NCBI GenBank assembly: GCA_027486845.1
Contig: JAIXOL010000081.1
Span: 24,640-88,639 of the forward strand
Reading direction: 5' to 3'
Length of the DNA: 64,000 bases
Origin: Cytophagaceae bacterium
GTDB taxonomy: Bacteria > Bacteroidota > Bacteroidia > Cytophagales > Spirosomataceae
The position numbers were made by a program, and so were the translations under genes. Positions 33,260 to 42,226 of the stretch are shown here, one piece after another. The notes beneath the pieces were generated by a model, which saw nothing but the letters and a program-made list of their open reading frames with translations, did not search any database and had not been told where the DNA came from. How positions within the stretch are numbered: position 1 is the first letter of the stretch; every line of letters starts with the position of its first letter.

Positions 33260-35527
33260 TCACTCAATATCAACTCTCGTCACTTTATTCATACCATCAA
33301 TACCGCCAAGTTTCTGCATAAGCGTTTCAAGGTGTCTGGTATCTTGTATGTAAAGTTTAATATCGCCCGTAAATATACCATCATTTGTGTCAACTGCCAA
33401 AGAACGCATATTGATATGTAGTTCACTTGAAATAACTTTTGAAATATCTTGAATCATACCCATGCGGTCAAGTCCGTCAAGGTGAATGGTTGCCACAAAA
33501 GCCTTAGCAACCTGCGATGACCATCGAGCTTTAATAACTCGATTACCATATTGTGAAAGTAACTGCTGGGCATTAGGGCAAGTATTTCGGTGAATTTTGA
33601 TACCTTCATTGACAGTCAAAAAACCAAAAACATCATCGCCAGGAATTGGGCTACAACATTTGGCCAGCGTAAAATCAATTTCTTGTAAATCATCCCCGAT
33701 AAAAAGTGTATCAACTCCTTTTACTTTTTTGATTTCTTTCTCAAAACTTTTGGCATCAATATACGCCTTGTTATCCAGTTCAATTTTTGCTTGTTTATTG
33801 ATTCGAGCGTCTCGGTCAGCTTTAAATTTCTTTATTTCATCCGAATGAATATAACCTTTTCCGAAACTATAATAAAGGTCGTTATAATCTTTCTTATTGA
33901 AATACGCCCGAAGTTGATTCAACGTTTCGAGGTTATTTTCAAGACCCAAAACCTTAAATCTTTTAGCAATAATTTCTTTCCCATCGCTGAAATAAACTTT
34001 ATTTTCTTCTTTAAGCAAATCTTTGATACGAGCTTTGGCTTTTGAAGTCGTAACGAATCGCAACCAATCTTCTGAAGGTTTCTGACTTTTGGTGGTCAGA
34101 ATCTCTATTTGGTCACCATTTTGCATTACATAACTTATTGGCACAAGCTGACTGTTTACTTTTCCAGCCGTGCATCGTTTACCAATATCAGTATGAATCT
34201 CAAACGCAAAATCAAGAATTGTTGCTCCTTTACGAAGCACCTTCAAATCACCTTTCGGAGTAAAAACAAAAACTTCTTCGTTATAGAAATTACCCCTAAA
34301 ATCTTCCAAAAACTCAATTGCTGATTTATCTTCCGACTCGAGCGTTTCACGCACTTGATTTATCCAACGATCGAGCGGGGCATCAGTTGAAGTATCATTT
34401 CCTTTGTATTTAAAGTGAGCCGCGTAGCCACGTTCTGAAATTTCGTCCATTCGTTCGGTACGAATCTGCACCTCCACCCATTGCCCAGTTTGACTCATTA
34501 CGGTTGTATGCAAGGACTCATAACCATTGGCTTTTGGAATTGATATCCAATCTTTCAATCGGTCGGGATTTGGCTTATATTCATCAGTTACAATAGAATA
34601 TGCTTGCCAACAGGCAGATTTTTCTTTTTCAGAAGGAACATCCTGTAAAATAATACGAATCGCAAAGAGGTCAAATATATCTTCAAATGAAGTATGTTTA
34701 TTCTTTAGTTTATTCCAAATCGAATAAATGTGTTTCGGTCGACCTTTGATTACAAAATTGATTCCTGCATCATTCAATTTCTTCTGAATTGGCTTGATAA
34801 AATTCTCAATGAAGCGATCACGAGTAGACTTAGTGGTTTTTAACTTAAATGCTATATCCTTATAAATCTCTGGCTCTGTATATTTTAGATATAAATCTTC
34901 AAGTTCGGATTTTATTTTATAAAGCCCCAAACGGTGAGCAAGCGGAGCATAAATAAAGATAGTTTCGTGAGCAATTTTAAGTTGCGAATTACGAGCCATA
35001 CTTCCAAGCGTACGCATGTTATGCGTGCGGTCTGCGAGTTTTATCAAAATCACCCTAACGTCTTCTGAAAGAGTGAGGAGCATTTTTCTAAAATTTTCCG
35101 CTTGTGCTGATGTTCCTTGCTCAAAACTGCCCCCGATTTTGGTCAAACCATCAATAATTCGAGCCACTTTAGGGCCAAAGTCTTGTTCAATATCTTTGAG
35201 CGTCAAGTCGGTATCTTCGACTACGTCGTGCAACAATGCACAAATGATTGAAGTAGCACCAAGCCCAATTTCTTCAACACAAATTTGGGCAACTTCAAGC
35301 GGATGAAAAATATAAGGCTCTCCTGACTTTCGTCGCATGTCCTTATGAGCTTCCATCGCAATTGTAAATGCTTTTTTTATTTGTTTAGCATCCTCACCTT
35401 TCAAAACAGGCTTAGCTGCCCGAAATAATTGCCGATACCTTGCAAGTATTTCATTACGTTCTTTTTCTAAATCAGGCATTGCCCCATGCTGACTAACTTC
35501 CGATGTAATACTTAGTTCTTGCTCCAT
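33260..35527 (-). CDS. Bifunctional (p)ppGpp synthetase/hydrolase (RelA/SpoT homologue)
   Basis: A 755-residue protein. The HD hydrolase domain is present with HDVVEDTDLT and the surrounding metal residues (RKSGEPYIFHPLEVA), so hydrolysis should be active. The synthetase domain (RPKHIYSIWNKL, FEDIFDLFAIRI, KANGYESLHTTV, EVQIRTERMDEISERGYAAH) follows, then TGS (FVFTPKGDL), a CCSPIPGDD zinc-finger/RIS segment and a C-terminal ACT domain. It controls the stringent response. The ATG at 35527 is preferred to an adjacent GTG. It is divergent from tRNA-Leu. Confidence 0.95.
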   Translation of the reverse strand: MEQELSITSEVSQHGAMPDLEKERNEILARYRQLFRAAKPVLKGEDAKQIKKAFTIAMEAHKDMRRKSGEPYIFHPLEVAQICVEEIGLGATSIICALLHDVVEDTDLTLKDIEQDFGPKVARIIDGLTKIGGSFEQGTSAQAENFRKMLLTLSEDVRVILIKLADRTHNMRTLGSMARNSQLKIAHETIFIYAPLAHRLGLYKIKSELEDLYLKYTEPEIYKDIAFKLKTTKSTRDRFIENFIKPIQKKLNDAGINFVIKGRPKHIYSIWNKLKNKHTSFEDIFDLFAIRIILQDVPSEKEKSACWQAYSIVTDEYKPNPDRLKDWISIPKANGYESLHTTVMSQTGQWVEVQIRTERMDEISERGYAAHFKYKGNDTSTDAPLDRWINQVRETLESEDKSAIEFLEDFRGNFYNEEVFVFTPKGDLKVLRKGATILDFAFEIHTDIGKRCTAGKVNSQLVPISYVMQNGDQIEILTTKSQKPSEDWLRFVTTSKAKARIKDLLKEENKVYFSDGKEIIAKRFKVLGLENNLETLNQLRAYFNKKDYNDLYYSFGKGYIHSDEIKKFKADRDARINKQAKIELDNKAYIDAKSFEKEIKKVKGVDTLFIGDDLQEIDFTLAKCCSPIPGDDVFGFLTVNEGIKIHRNTCPNAQQLLSQYGNRVIKARWSSQVAKAFVATIHLDGLDRMGMIQDISKVISSELHINMRSLAVDTNDGIFTGDIKLYIQDTRHLETLMQKLGGIDGMNKVTRVDIE

Positions 35528-35764
35528 CACAATCGCCCTCTTGATATTTTATCTTCGTTTTGTTGTATTTTCATTTTCCAGATTACCGCACAGTGGATGC
35601 CGTGCATCCCAGCCGATTTTCGCCCAATAGTATTTTCTTAACACTAAGTTAATAGTAAGACTTAAAGGAACAAATTTTTTTCTATGATTCATACCACGAA
35701 ACAGGTCTTTTGTTTAATAAAAATGAATGAATAAAAATTTCTTAGATATTTTTCAATATAAAGT

Positions 35765-35795
35765 TGACACATTAAAAATAAACCATTACCTTTGC
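35765..35795 (+). promoter_or_regulatory. Promoter of tRNA-Leu
   Basis: TTG at 35765-35767 (in GTTGACA), 20 bases, then TACCTTTG at 35788-35795, close to the Bacteroidota -33/-7 consensus. It lies about 65 bases before the mature tRNA. Confidence 0.65.
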
Positions 35796-35860
35796 AGCCC
35801 AAATGATACAAAAATTAAAGCGAAGTAATTTACTTTGAAGATAATATCAGACCGGAAAAT

Positions 35861-35942
35861 GCGGGCGTGGCGAAATTGGTAGACGTGCCAGACTTAGGAT
35901 CTGGTGCCGCAAGGTGTGGGGGTTCGAGTCCCTTCGCCCGTA
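35861..35942 (+). tRNA. tRNA-Leu (anticodon TAG)
   Basis: Class II tRNA. The acceptor stem is GCGGGCG with CGCCCGT (G1-U72 wobble), the anticodon arm is CCAGA-CTTAGGA-TCTGG with TAG at 35895-35897, there is a long variable arm, and the T-loop is GTTCGAG. Discriminator A is at 35942; CCA is not encoded. It reads CUN leucine codons. Confidence 0.93.
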
Positions 35943-35943
35943 C

Positions 35944-35984
35944 GAAAAAACCCTCTGAACCTTGCTTGGTTAGGGGGTTTTTTA
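35944..35984 (+). terminator. Terminator of tRNA-Leu
   Basis: AAAAAACCC ... AACC pairs with GGTT ... GGGTTTTTT around a short loop, ending in six T. Confidence 0.75.
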
Positions 35985-36122
35985 AGTTTTAGACTTGCCG
36001 ATAACTTTTGGTTATTGAATTTGCTTTAAATTAAGTCACTTTATTAAATTTAAAAATTCTCGTTTTTTTAAGCTAAAAGTCGATAGCTTGTTGCTAAAGG
36101 CTTAAAACTCAAATAATCCTCA

Positions 36123-37466
36123 ATGGAAACTACATTAGATAGAATTTCTTCTACTCAAGGCAAATTGAAAGTAACCCTCATCGAAGCTGATTATAAGCCT
36201 GAGGTTGATAAAAAAATCAAACAATATAGCAAAACTGCTCAAATAAAGGGCTTCCGTCCCGGAATGGTGCCTAAAGAATATATCAAAAAATTGCATGGTA
36301 AAAGTATATTAGTTGATGAAGTTATCAACATGGTATCTAAAACTGTGAATGATTATATTGCTGAAAACAAATTACGTGTTGTGGGCGACCCTTTGCCAGA
36401 TAATGAAGCAGCTCAAAACATTGACTGGGACAACCAAAAAGAATTTACATTTGAATATGAAATCGGAACAGCTTCTGATTTTTCAGTAGATTTATCAAAA
36501 ATTCCTACTATCAAAACTTATGATATTACGGTTTCAGAAGACAAAATCGAAGAAGCAATTGCCGATGTACGCAAGCGTTTCGGTAAAGACACGGAGGTTG
36601 AAGAAGTTGAAGCTGGTGATATGATTTTCGGAACTTTGAAACAAGAATCTTCGGAATTTGATGTAAAAGATGCAACAATCCCGACTGAGCGTGTGAAAGA
36701 AGAATCAGCTCACATTTTCAAAGGTTTGGAAAAGGGAAGTAGCGTAAAATTTGATATCCAATCAATTTTCTCAAACACGAAAGATTTAGGCTTTGCTACA
36801 GGCAAAACTGAAGAAGAAGCTTCGGCTTTGAGCGGTGAATTTGAATTGACAGTTGAGAAAATCACACGAGTTGGTACTGCAGAACTTAACCAAGAATTGT
36901 TTGATCAAGCTCTTGGTCAAGGAAAGGTTAGTAATGAAGAAGAATTTAGAGCTGAAATTTCTAAAATCATTGGCGAAAATTACAGCCGTGAAAGCCAACA
37001 TTTATTAGATTTTGAAGTAGAAAAAACACTTTTAGATAACGTTTCTATCGAATTTCCTGACGAATTTTTGAAAAAATGGTTGTTTAATATCAACGACGGC
37101 AAATTTACTGTTGAAGACATCGAGAAAGACTACGATGCTTTTGCAAAAGGTTTACGCATGGATTTGATTCGTAATGAAGTTGCTTCAAATAGCGATATTA
37201 AATTAGAATATACTGACATCGTTGAAGAAGTAAAAGCTGAAATGAAAAACTATTTCGGTGGCTATGCTTACGAAGGTTTGGAAGAAATGATTGACCAAAT
37301 GGCTCGTAAAACTTTGAAAGAAAATAAAGACAACGCTGTTCGTCGTTATACTGATCGTGCATTCGGCAAGAAAGTACGTGAGTTTTTGAAAGCAAACGTG
37401 TCAGTTGAAAAGGTATCAATGAGCGTTGAAGATTTCAATAAAGTGGCCGAAGCGGTTTACGCATAA
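36123..37466 (+). CDS. tig: Trigger factor
   Basis: A 447-residue ribosome-associated chaperone. The N-terminal ribosome-binding domain contains the signature-like IKGFRPGMVPKEYIKK loop (about 38-53). A middle domain (about 150-245) is in the FKBP position but weakly conserved, and a long helical C-terminal chaperone domain ends the protein. The layout suits Bacteroidota trigger factors. It has its own bidirectional terminator shared with gpmI. Confidence 0.93.
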   Translation: METTLDRISSTQGKLKVTLIEADYKPEVDKKIKQYSKTAQIKGFRPGMVPKEYIKKLHGKSILVDEVINMVSKTVNDYIAENKLRVVGDPLPDNEAAQNIDWDNQKEFTFEYEIGTASDFSVDLSKIPTIKTYDITVSEDKIEEAIADVRKRFGKDTEVEEVEAGDMIFGTLKQESSEFDVKDATIPTERVKEESAHIFKGLEKGSSVKFDIQSIFSNTKDLGFATGKTEEEASALSGEFELTVEKITRVGTAELNQELFDQALGQGKVSNEEEFRAEISKIIGENYSRESQHLLDFEVEKTLLDNVSIEFPDEFLKKWLFNINDGKFTVEDIEKDYDAFAKGLRMDLIRNEVASNSDIKLEYTDIVEEVKAEMKNYFGGYAYEGLEEMIDQMARKTLKENKDNAVRRYTDRAFGKKVREFLKANVSVEKVSMSVEDFNKVAEAVYA

Positions 37467-37537
37467 AACTTAGTTTTGAATTAGTGAATAAGCGACCGAC
37501 GTTCGGTAAATATTGCCTTGCTAATATTAAGATAAAT

Positions 37538-37573
37538 AAAAATCCCCCTTGAGTTTGCTCTTGGGGGATTTTT
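37538..37573. terminator. Bidirectional terminator between tig and gpmI
   Basis: AAAAATCCCCC (37538-37548) pairs perfectly with GGGGGATTTTT (37563-37573) around a 14-base loop. Confidence 0.85.
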
Positions 37574-37629
37574 GTTATGTATTATTCGTAGCATAAGGTT
37601 TGCAAATCAAAAGCTACGAAATTAGTATT

Positions 37630-39192
37630 TTATATTAAAACATTTCCCGTCATTTCTTTTGGAATTTCTACGCCCATCAAAGTCAGAATCGTAGGGGCAA
37701 TATCGCCCAATTTACCATCTTTTACCTCAAAACGGTCTGTTTTATCAACAATAATACACGGTACAAGGTTGAGTGAGTGCTGAGTATTTGGCGTTTTGTC
37801 GTCGTTAATCATATAATCAGCATTACCGTGATCAGCAATTACGATGAATGTATAACCATTGGCCAAACCAGTTTCTACGACTTGCTCAAGGCACTTATCA
37901 ACAAATTCAACTGCAGATACAACCGCTGAGAAAACGCCTGTATGACCAACCATATCAGGGTTAGCAAAGTTTAAGCAGATAAAATCTACTTCGCCTTTTT
38001 GTAATTCTGGAATAATTGCTTCGTCAATATCGAAAGCGGCCATTTGTGGCTTCAAGTCATAAGTAGCAACATCTTTTGGTGATGGACACATCAAACGACT
38101 TTCACCCTCGAATGGTTGTTCGTGTCCGCCCGAAAAGAAAAATGTTACGTGCGGATATTTTTCGGTTTCAGCAATACGAATTTGTTTTTTCTTCGCTCGC
38201 TCTAAAACTTCACCCAAAGTATTATTCAGATTATCTTTTTCGTAAATAACCTTGACATTTTTGTACGTTTCGTCATACATTGTCATTGTTATATAGTAAA
38301 GATTCAAGGCTTTCATGCCGAAATCTGGGAAGTCTTTTTGAGTTAGCACTTCAGTAATTTCACGACCACGGTCGGTACGGAAATTAAAGCACATCACAAC
38401 GTCACCCTCTTCAATTACAGCAACAGGCTTTTCATCTTCAACGATTACGATTGGTTTCAAAAACTCGTCAGTAATGCCTTCATCATAAAAATCTTGCATT
38501 ACTTGTGGTAATTCTTCAATCTGAATTTTTACTTCTAAGCCCTCTACGTTTTCGTCAACTGCCGCAATGCCGTTTACCATGGCATCGTAAGTCATTTTTA
38601 CCCGCTCCCAACGCTTATCTCGGTCCATTGCGTAATAACGGCCAGTCACAGAGGCCAATTTGCCGCCAGTTTGGTCAAGTGTTGCTTGAAGTTCGGCCAA
38701 GAAACCTTTTCCGCTTTTTGGGTCGCAGTCACGGCCATCGGTAAACGCATGAACGAAAACATCGGTCAAACCATAATCAGCAGCGGCTTTGGCCAATCCT
38801 TTTACGTGGTCGATGTGCGAGTGAACGCCACCATCTGACACTAAACCTATAAAGTGAACTTTCTTGCCATTGGTTTTGGCATATTCAAAAGCATCAACCA
38901 AAACTTGTTCTTTGGCCAAATGCCCTTCTTCAACAGCAATATTGATTTTTTCTAATTCTTGATAAACCACTCGGCCAGCCCCTAAATTCATGTGACCAAC
39001 TTCTGAGTTACCCATTTGTCCGTTTGGCAAACCTACTGCACGACCGCAAGCTTCAAGCGTACTATTTGGGTACTCGCTCATCAATTTTCTGAAATATGGT
39101 ACATTGGCAGCTTCGATTGCCGAACGCCACTCTTCTCCTTTTTTAGGAATTCCCCATCCATCAAGGATGATTAATGCTACTTTTTTGTTCAT
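37630..39192 (-). CDS. gpmI: 2,3-bisphosphoglycerate-independent phosphoglycerate mutase
   Basis: A 520-residue alkaline-phosphatase-fold enzyme interconverting 3- and 2-phosphoglycerate in glycolysis. It shows LIILDGWG (metal Asp), GQMGNSEVGHMNLGAGR with the phosphoserine S63, TDGRDC, RYYAMDRD, FNFRTDRGREI, FANPDMVGHTG and ADHGNAD. The start is the ATG at 39192, giving the usual N-terminus MNKKVALI; a TTG lies 21 bases upstream. The relic of a toxin gene ends 31 bases upstream. Confidence 0.96.
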   Translation of the reverse strand: MNKKVALIILDGWGIPKKGEEWRSAIEAANVPYFRKLMSEYPNSTLEACGRAVGLPNGQMGNSEVGHMNLGAGRVVYQELEKINIAVEEGHLAKEQVLVDAFEYAKTNGKKVHFIGLVSDGGVHSHIDHVKGLAKAAADYGLTDVFVHAFTDGRDCDPKSGKGFLAELQATLDQTGGKLASVTGRYYAMDRDKRWERVKMTYDAMVNGIAAVDENVEGLEVKIQIEELPQVMQDFYDEGITDEFLKPIVIVEDEKPVAVIEEGDVVMCFNFRTDRGREITEVLTQKDFPDFGMKALNLYYITMTMYDETYKNVKVIYEKDNLNNTLGEVLERAKKKQIRIAETEKYPHVTFFFSGGHEQPFEGESRLMCPSPKDVATYDLKPQMAAFDIDEAIIPELQKGEVDFICLNFANPDMVGHTGVFSAVVSAVEFVDKCLEQVVETGLANGYTFIVIADHGNADYMINDDKTPNTQHSLNLVPCIIVDKTDRFEVKDGKLGDIAPTILTLMGVEIPKEMTGNVLI

Positions 39193-39222
39193 AAGTCTTT
39201 GGTTAATTTTCAAAACTCTTTG

Positions 39223-39547
39223 CTAATTCCTTAATTTTTTTTCAGAAATATTATTAATTTCACTCTTATCGTAGATATAAACCAGATAAACTATTTCTTC
39301 TATCACTTGAAAGCAGGAAATAACCGCGGCGGCGGACCGCCCTTGCACCTCCACGTTAACCTTGATTTTTTGAAGATATTGCCAAACGTAATTTATAAAG
39401 ATTTTTACCGATTGGAGTCCCTAAAGTAGGATTTTCTCGAAGATTTGTAATAAGATTCGTAATACCAAACCCTAACGACTTGTATTTTTTAAAGAGTCGT
39501 TTTAGTTCTTTTTCAGAATCAGTTAAGGCTTTTATTTTATAACTCAT
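39223..39547 (-). pseudogene. RelE/ParE-family toxin, broken by a stop and a 16-bp insertion
   Basis: The first 63 codons read as a RelE-like toxin (SEKELKRLFKKYKSL, ENPTLGTPIGKNLYKLRLAI, SSKNQG) and then hit TAA at 39356-39358. In frame after the TAA come RGGAR codons. The rest (VISCFQVIEEIVYLVYIYDK ... NISEKKLRN, stop at 39223) resumes only after skipping 16 GC-rich bases (39325-39340) and changing frame. Both lesions hit a conserved part. Its start overlaps the antitoxin gene by 11 bases. Confidence 0.8.
39325..39340. repeat. 16-bp GC-rich insertion inside the toxin gene
   Basis: CGCGGCGGCGGACCGC interrupts otherwise collinear toxin codons (AGG before it and GTT after it on the minus strand). 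It is self-complementary in part and resembles the dispersed GC-rich repeats at 29041 and 47808. Confidence 0.55.
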
Positions 39548-39731
39548 TAAGTATATCTTCGATAGGACGGGCTTCTACTTTTACTTGTTTCATTGTTTTA
39601 AGGGCATTTCTAAAACCTGTTATAACTTGATTTTCAGAAACTTCTTTCTCAACCTTCACATTCATCGCCTTTGCAACAACCATAAATGCTTTTTTCTGTT
39701 GGTCATTTATTTGTTCAATAATCAGCCTCAT
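39537..39731 (-). CDS. Putative antitoxin upstream of the RelE-like pseudogene
   Basis: A 64-residue protein: an N-terminal helix MRLIIEQINDQQKKAFMVVAKA, a basic middle and an acidic C-terminal tail (ARPIEDILNEL). Size, position and overlap with the toxin gene (11 bases) fit a type II antitoxin. It has no strong family match by eye. Because the toxin is broken, this copy may be drifting. Confidence 0.6.
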   Translation of the reverse strand: MRLIIEQINDQQKKAFMVVAKAMNVKVEKEVSENQVITGFRNALKTMKQVKVEARPIEDILNEL

Positions 39732-39863
39732 ATTTTTGATGGTTTAATTCCCCAAATTTACTCATTTTTTTTTCAATTCGGCTAAAACTTTCTTTCCTCT
39801 GCTATTTATTTCTGCTGAACCATTTTGATGTTTCAGCAGTAAATCTTCGATTTTAAAAGTTAA

Positions 39864-40370
39864 TCACTCCTCAGTTTTTACGATTTGATGTTTTTCAATC
39901 AAATAATCAAGCAAAGCCTCGTTACTTCGCCATACGATTTGGTAAACATCCTCAAAAAATGGTTCTGATTCGTAGTATGGGTCAGGTACTTCGGATATGC
40001 CACGAGTTTCGGGGTCGTGGTCACGAAGTAAAAAAAGTTTATCAGCCGACGGTGTTTTGTGCTTAGTTTTGTAGTAAAAATCGTTTACATCTTTGAAATT
40101 TGCCTCGTCCATAACTACTATATGGTCGAAAGCATCTAAGTCTGTTACTGAAAGTTTACGCCCACGATGGGTGAGTTTTAGGCCATGTTTTTCGGCGTTT
40201 TTCACGGTACGCTGGTCTGCTAATTGCCCGATGTGATAGCCAGCCGTTCCTGCAGAATCGCAAGAGATTTCATCTTGCAAACCACGTTTTTTTACTAATT
40301 CTCGAAAAGTGCCTTCGGCTATTGGAGAGCGACAAATATTGCCGAGGCAAACGAAAAGTACGTTTATCAT
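39864..40370 (-). CDS. Low-molecular-weight protein-tyrosine phosphatase
   Basis: A 168-residue protein with the P-loop VCLGNICRSPIAEG (C8, R14) and the general acid Asp in SEVPDPYYES. It is similar to Wzb/Etp and arsenate-reductase-fold phosphatases, acting on phosphotyrosine proteins in the cytoplasm. After its TGA the same frame stays open for 33 codons with coding-like composition (39762-39863), which may be chance. Confidence 0.93.
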   Translation of the reverse strand: MINVLFVCLGNICRSPIAEGTFRELVKKRGLQDEISCDSAGTAGYHIGQLADQRTVKNAEKHGLKLTHRGRKLSVTDLDAFDHIVVMDEANFKDVNDFYYKTKHKTPSADKLFLLRDHDPETRGISEVPDPYYESEPFFEDVYQIVWRSNEALLDYLIEKHQIVKTEE

Positions 40371-40408
40371 TTTTAACTATATAATTATCAACTATTTATT
40401 TTATAATA

Positions 40409-40439
40409 AAGTCGCACAATTTACAGAATTGTACGACTT
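40409..40439 (-). terminator. Terminator of the amidohydrolase gene
   Basis: AAGTCG-C-ACAATT pairs with AATTGT-A-CGACTT around a 5-base loop; the T-run on the minus strand is short. Confidence 0.5.
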
Positions 40440-40459
40440 AAACAGATTATATTATTAAA

Positions 40460-42100
40460 TCAATGAACCTTCTCGCCTCCAACATAAGTATTCAAAACCT
40501 TTACATTTCTAAGTTTTTCTTTTGGAGCGAGCATCAAATCATCTTCTAAAATCACAAAATCAGCCATTTTTCCTCTTTCTATGCTACCACGTTCTTTTTC
40601 TTCAAAATTGGCGTACGCACTCCAAATTGTCATGGCTTTTAGGGCTTGTTCACGGGTAAGTGCATTTTCCATCTGATAACCACCTTCGGGGAAATTCTTG
40701 GCATCTTGGCGAGCAACTGCCGAGTGAAAACCATACAAAGGGTTCACAAATTCAACAGGAAAATCGCTTCCATTAGCCAAAAATCCATTTTGCTTCAATA
40801 AATCTTGAAACGCATAAGCCGTTTTTACACGCACATCACCCAAACGCTCGTCAGCCCAATACATGTCCGATGTACCGTGCGTAGCTTGAATTGAAGGAAT
40901 AATTGAGTATTTACCAAACTTCGGAACATCTTGTTGATCAACCACTTGTGCGTGTTCGATTCTCCAACGGCGGTCATTTTTTGTTTTCAATAATTTCCCG
41001 TAAATGTCCAAAATCAAACGATTGGCTGAATCACCAATGCAATGGGTATTTGCTTGAAAACCCGAATTATAAATTTGTGTAAGACTTCGTTCTAATTCGG
41101 CCGCACTCAACAACAAAAAGCCAGTTTTTGAAGGCTCATCGCTGTAAGGTTTGAGTAAACACGCTCCACGTGAACCTAAAGCACCATCAGCATATAATTT
41201 AAATGAACGTACATTAAGGCGGTCAGTTTTATAAACTCCTTTTTTGATAAAATAATCAAGGTTTCTGATTCCGAGTGAAACCATCACATAATTACGGATT
41301 TTCAATGAACCTTCTTTATTCATTTTATCAATCAAATCAATATCGTCTTGATTAAGACCCGCATCTGAAACAGTTGTAAGTCCAAGTTTAAAACACTCTT
41401 TTTGAGCTGCCAAAAGCATTTTTCGTTTATCGACATCAGTAGCTTGAGGAATAACCCTACGTACCAAACCCATGGCATTATCTACTAAAATTCCAGTTAA
41501 TTGCCCATCCATAACTTCCACATCGCCACCATTTACTTTACTTGCAGGCGAAATTTTTGCCAATTCAATAGCTTTTGAATTAACAACCGCTGCATGGCCA
41601 TCAATACGAGTCAAGAAAACAGGTTTATTTGGAAAAGCCTTATCAAGTAATTCTTTGGTCGGAAAAACTTTTACATCCCAATCGTTTTGGTCCCAACCAC
41701 GACCAATCAGCCATCTATCGCCTTTGTGCTGTGCTTCAAATTTTTGTAAGCGTTCGATGATTTCTCCATACGATTTTGTATCAACCAAGTCGCATTGACT
41801 GAGCATTTGGCCAAGTCCTAAAAAATGACTGTGTGGGTCATACAAACCTGGGAAAACAGGCTTTCCTTTAGCATCAATTTTCTGTTTGGCAGCATATTTG
41901 TCCAAAATACTTTTGGACGTACCTGTTTCGAGAAATTTCCCACCTTTGATAGCAAATGCTTCTACTTTTGCAAATTGATTATCGACCGTATAAACCAACG
42001 CATTATACACAACGAGATCGGCAGTTTTTTTCTGTGCAATAAGCTGAAACGTTGCAAATGATAAGGAACAGAGAAGTAAATTTTTGAAAATAATTTTCAT
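40460..42100 (-). CDS. Exported YtcJ-like amidohydrolase
   Basis: A 546-residue protein with a signal peptide (ends near FQLIAQ). It belongs to the amidohydrolase superfamily, YtcJ/LAF3-like branch: PGLYDPHSHFLGLG (metal HxH), a conserved Lys region in RSFKLYADGALGSRGA, NTHCIGDSANR, RRIEHAQVV, and NGSDFPVEFVNPLYG with the last Asp. Metal-dependent hydrolysis of an amide or amidine is likely; the substrate is unknown. The C-terminus returns to the beta-sandwich (KMADFVILEDDLM). Confidence 0.88.
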   Translation of the reverse strand: MKIIFKNLLLCSLSFATFQLIAQKKTADLVVYNALVYTVDNQFAKVEAFAIKGGKFLETGTSKSILDKYAAKQKIDAKGKPVFPGLYDPHSHFLGLGQMLSQCDLVDTKSYGEIIERLQKFEAQHKGDRWLIGRGWDQNDWDVKVFPTKELLDKAFPNKPVFLTRIDGHAAVVNSKAIELAKISPASKVNGGDVEVMDGQLTGILVDNAMGLVRRVIPQATDVDKRKMLLAAQKECFKLGLTTVSDAGLNQDDIDLIDKMNKEGSLKIRNYVMVSLGIRNLDYFIKKGVYKTDRLNVRSFKLYADGALGSRGACLLKPYSDEPSKTGFLLLSAAELERSLTQIYNSGFQANTHCIGDSANRLILDIYGKLLKTKNDRRWRIEHAQVVDQQDVPKFGKYSIIPSIQATHGTSDMYWADERLGDVRVKTAYAFQDLLKQNGFLANGSDFPVEFVNPLYGFHSAVARQDAKNFPEGGYQMENALTREQALKAMTIWSAYANFEEKERGSIERGKMADFVILEDDLMLAPKEKLRNVKVLNTYVGGEKVH

Positions 42101-42135
42101 AGAGTAGTTTTAAAGTTTGGTTGGTACAAACATAC

Positions 42136-42173
42136 AAAAAAGCGAAGTAATCTGATGTTTACTTCGCTTTTTT
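42136..42173. terminator. Terminator between amidohydrolase and mltG
   Basis: Fifteen-base perfect stem (AAAAAAGCGAAGTAA, 42136-42150, with 42159-42173) and an 8-base loop. The T-run on the minus strand ends mltG. Confidence 0.8.
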
Positions 42174-42226
42174 GGTAATAAATTATTCTGTTTGAAGACT
42201 GTTTATTGAAAACTGCCTACTGAAGA

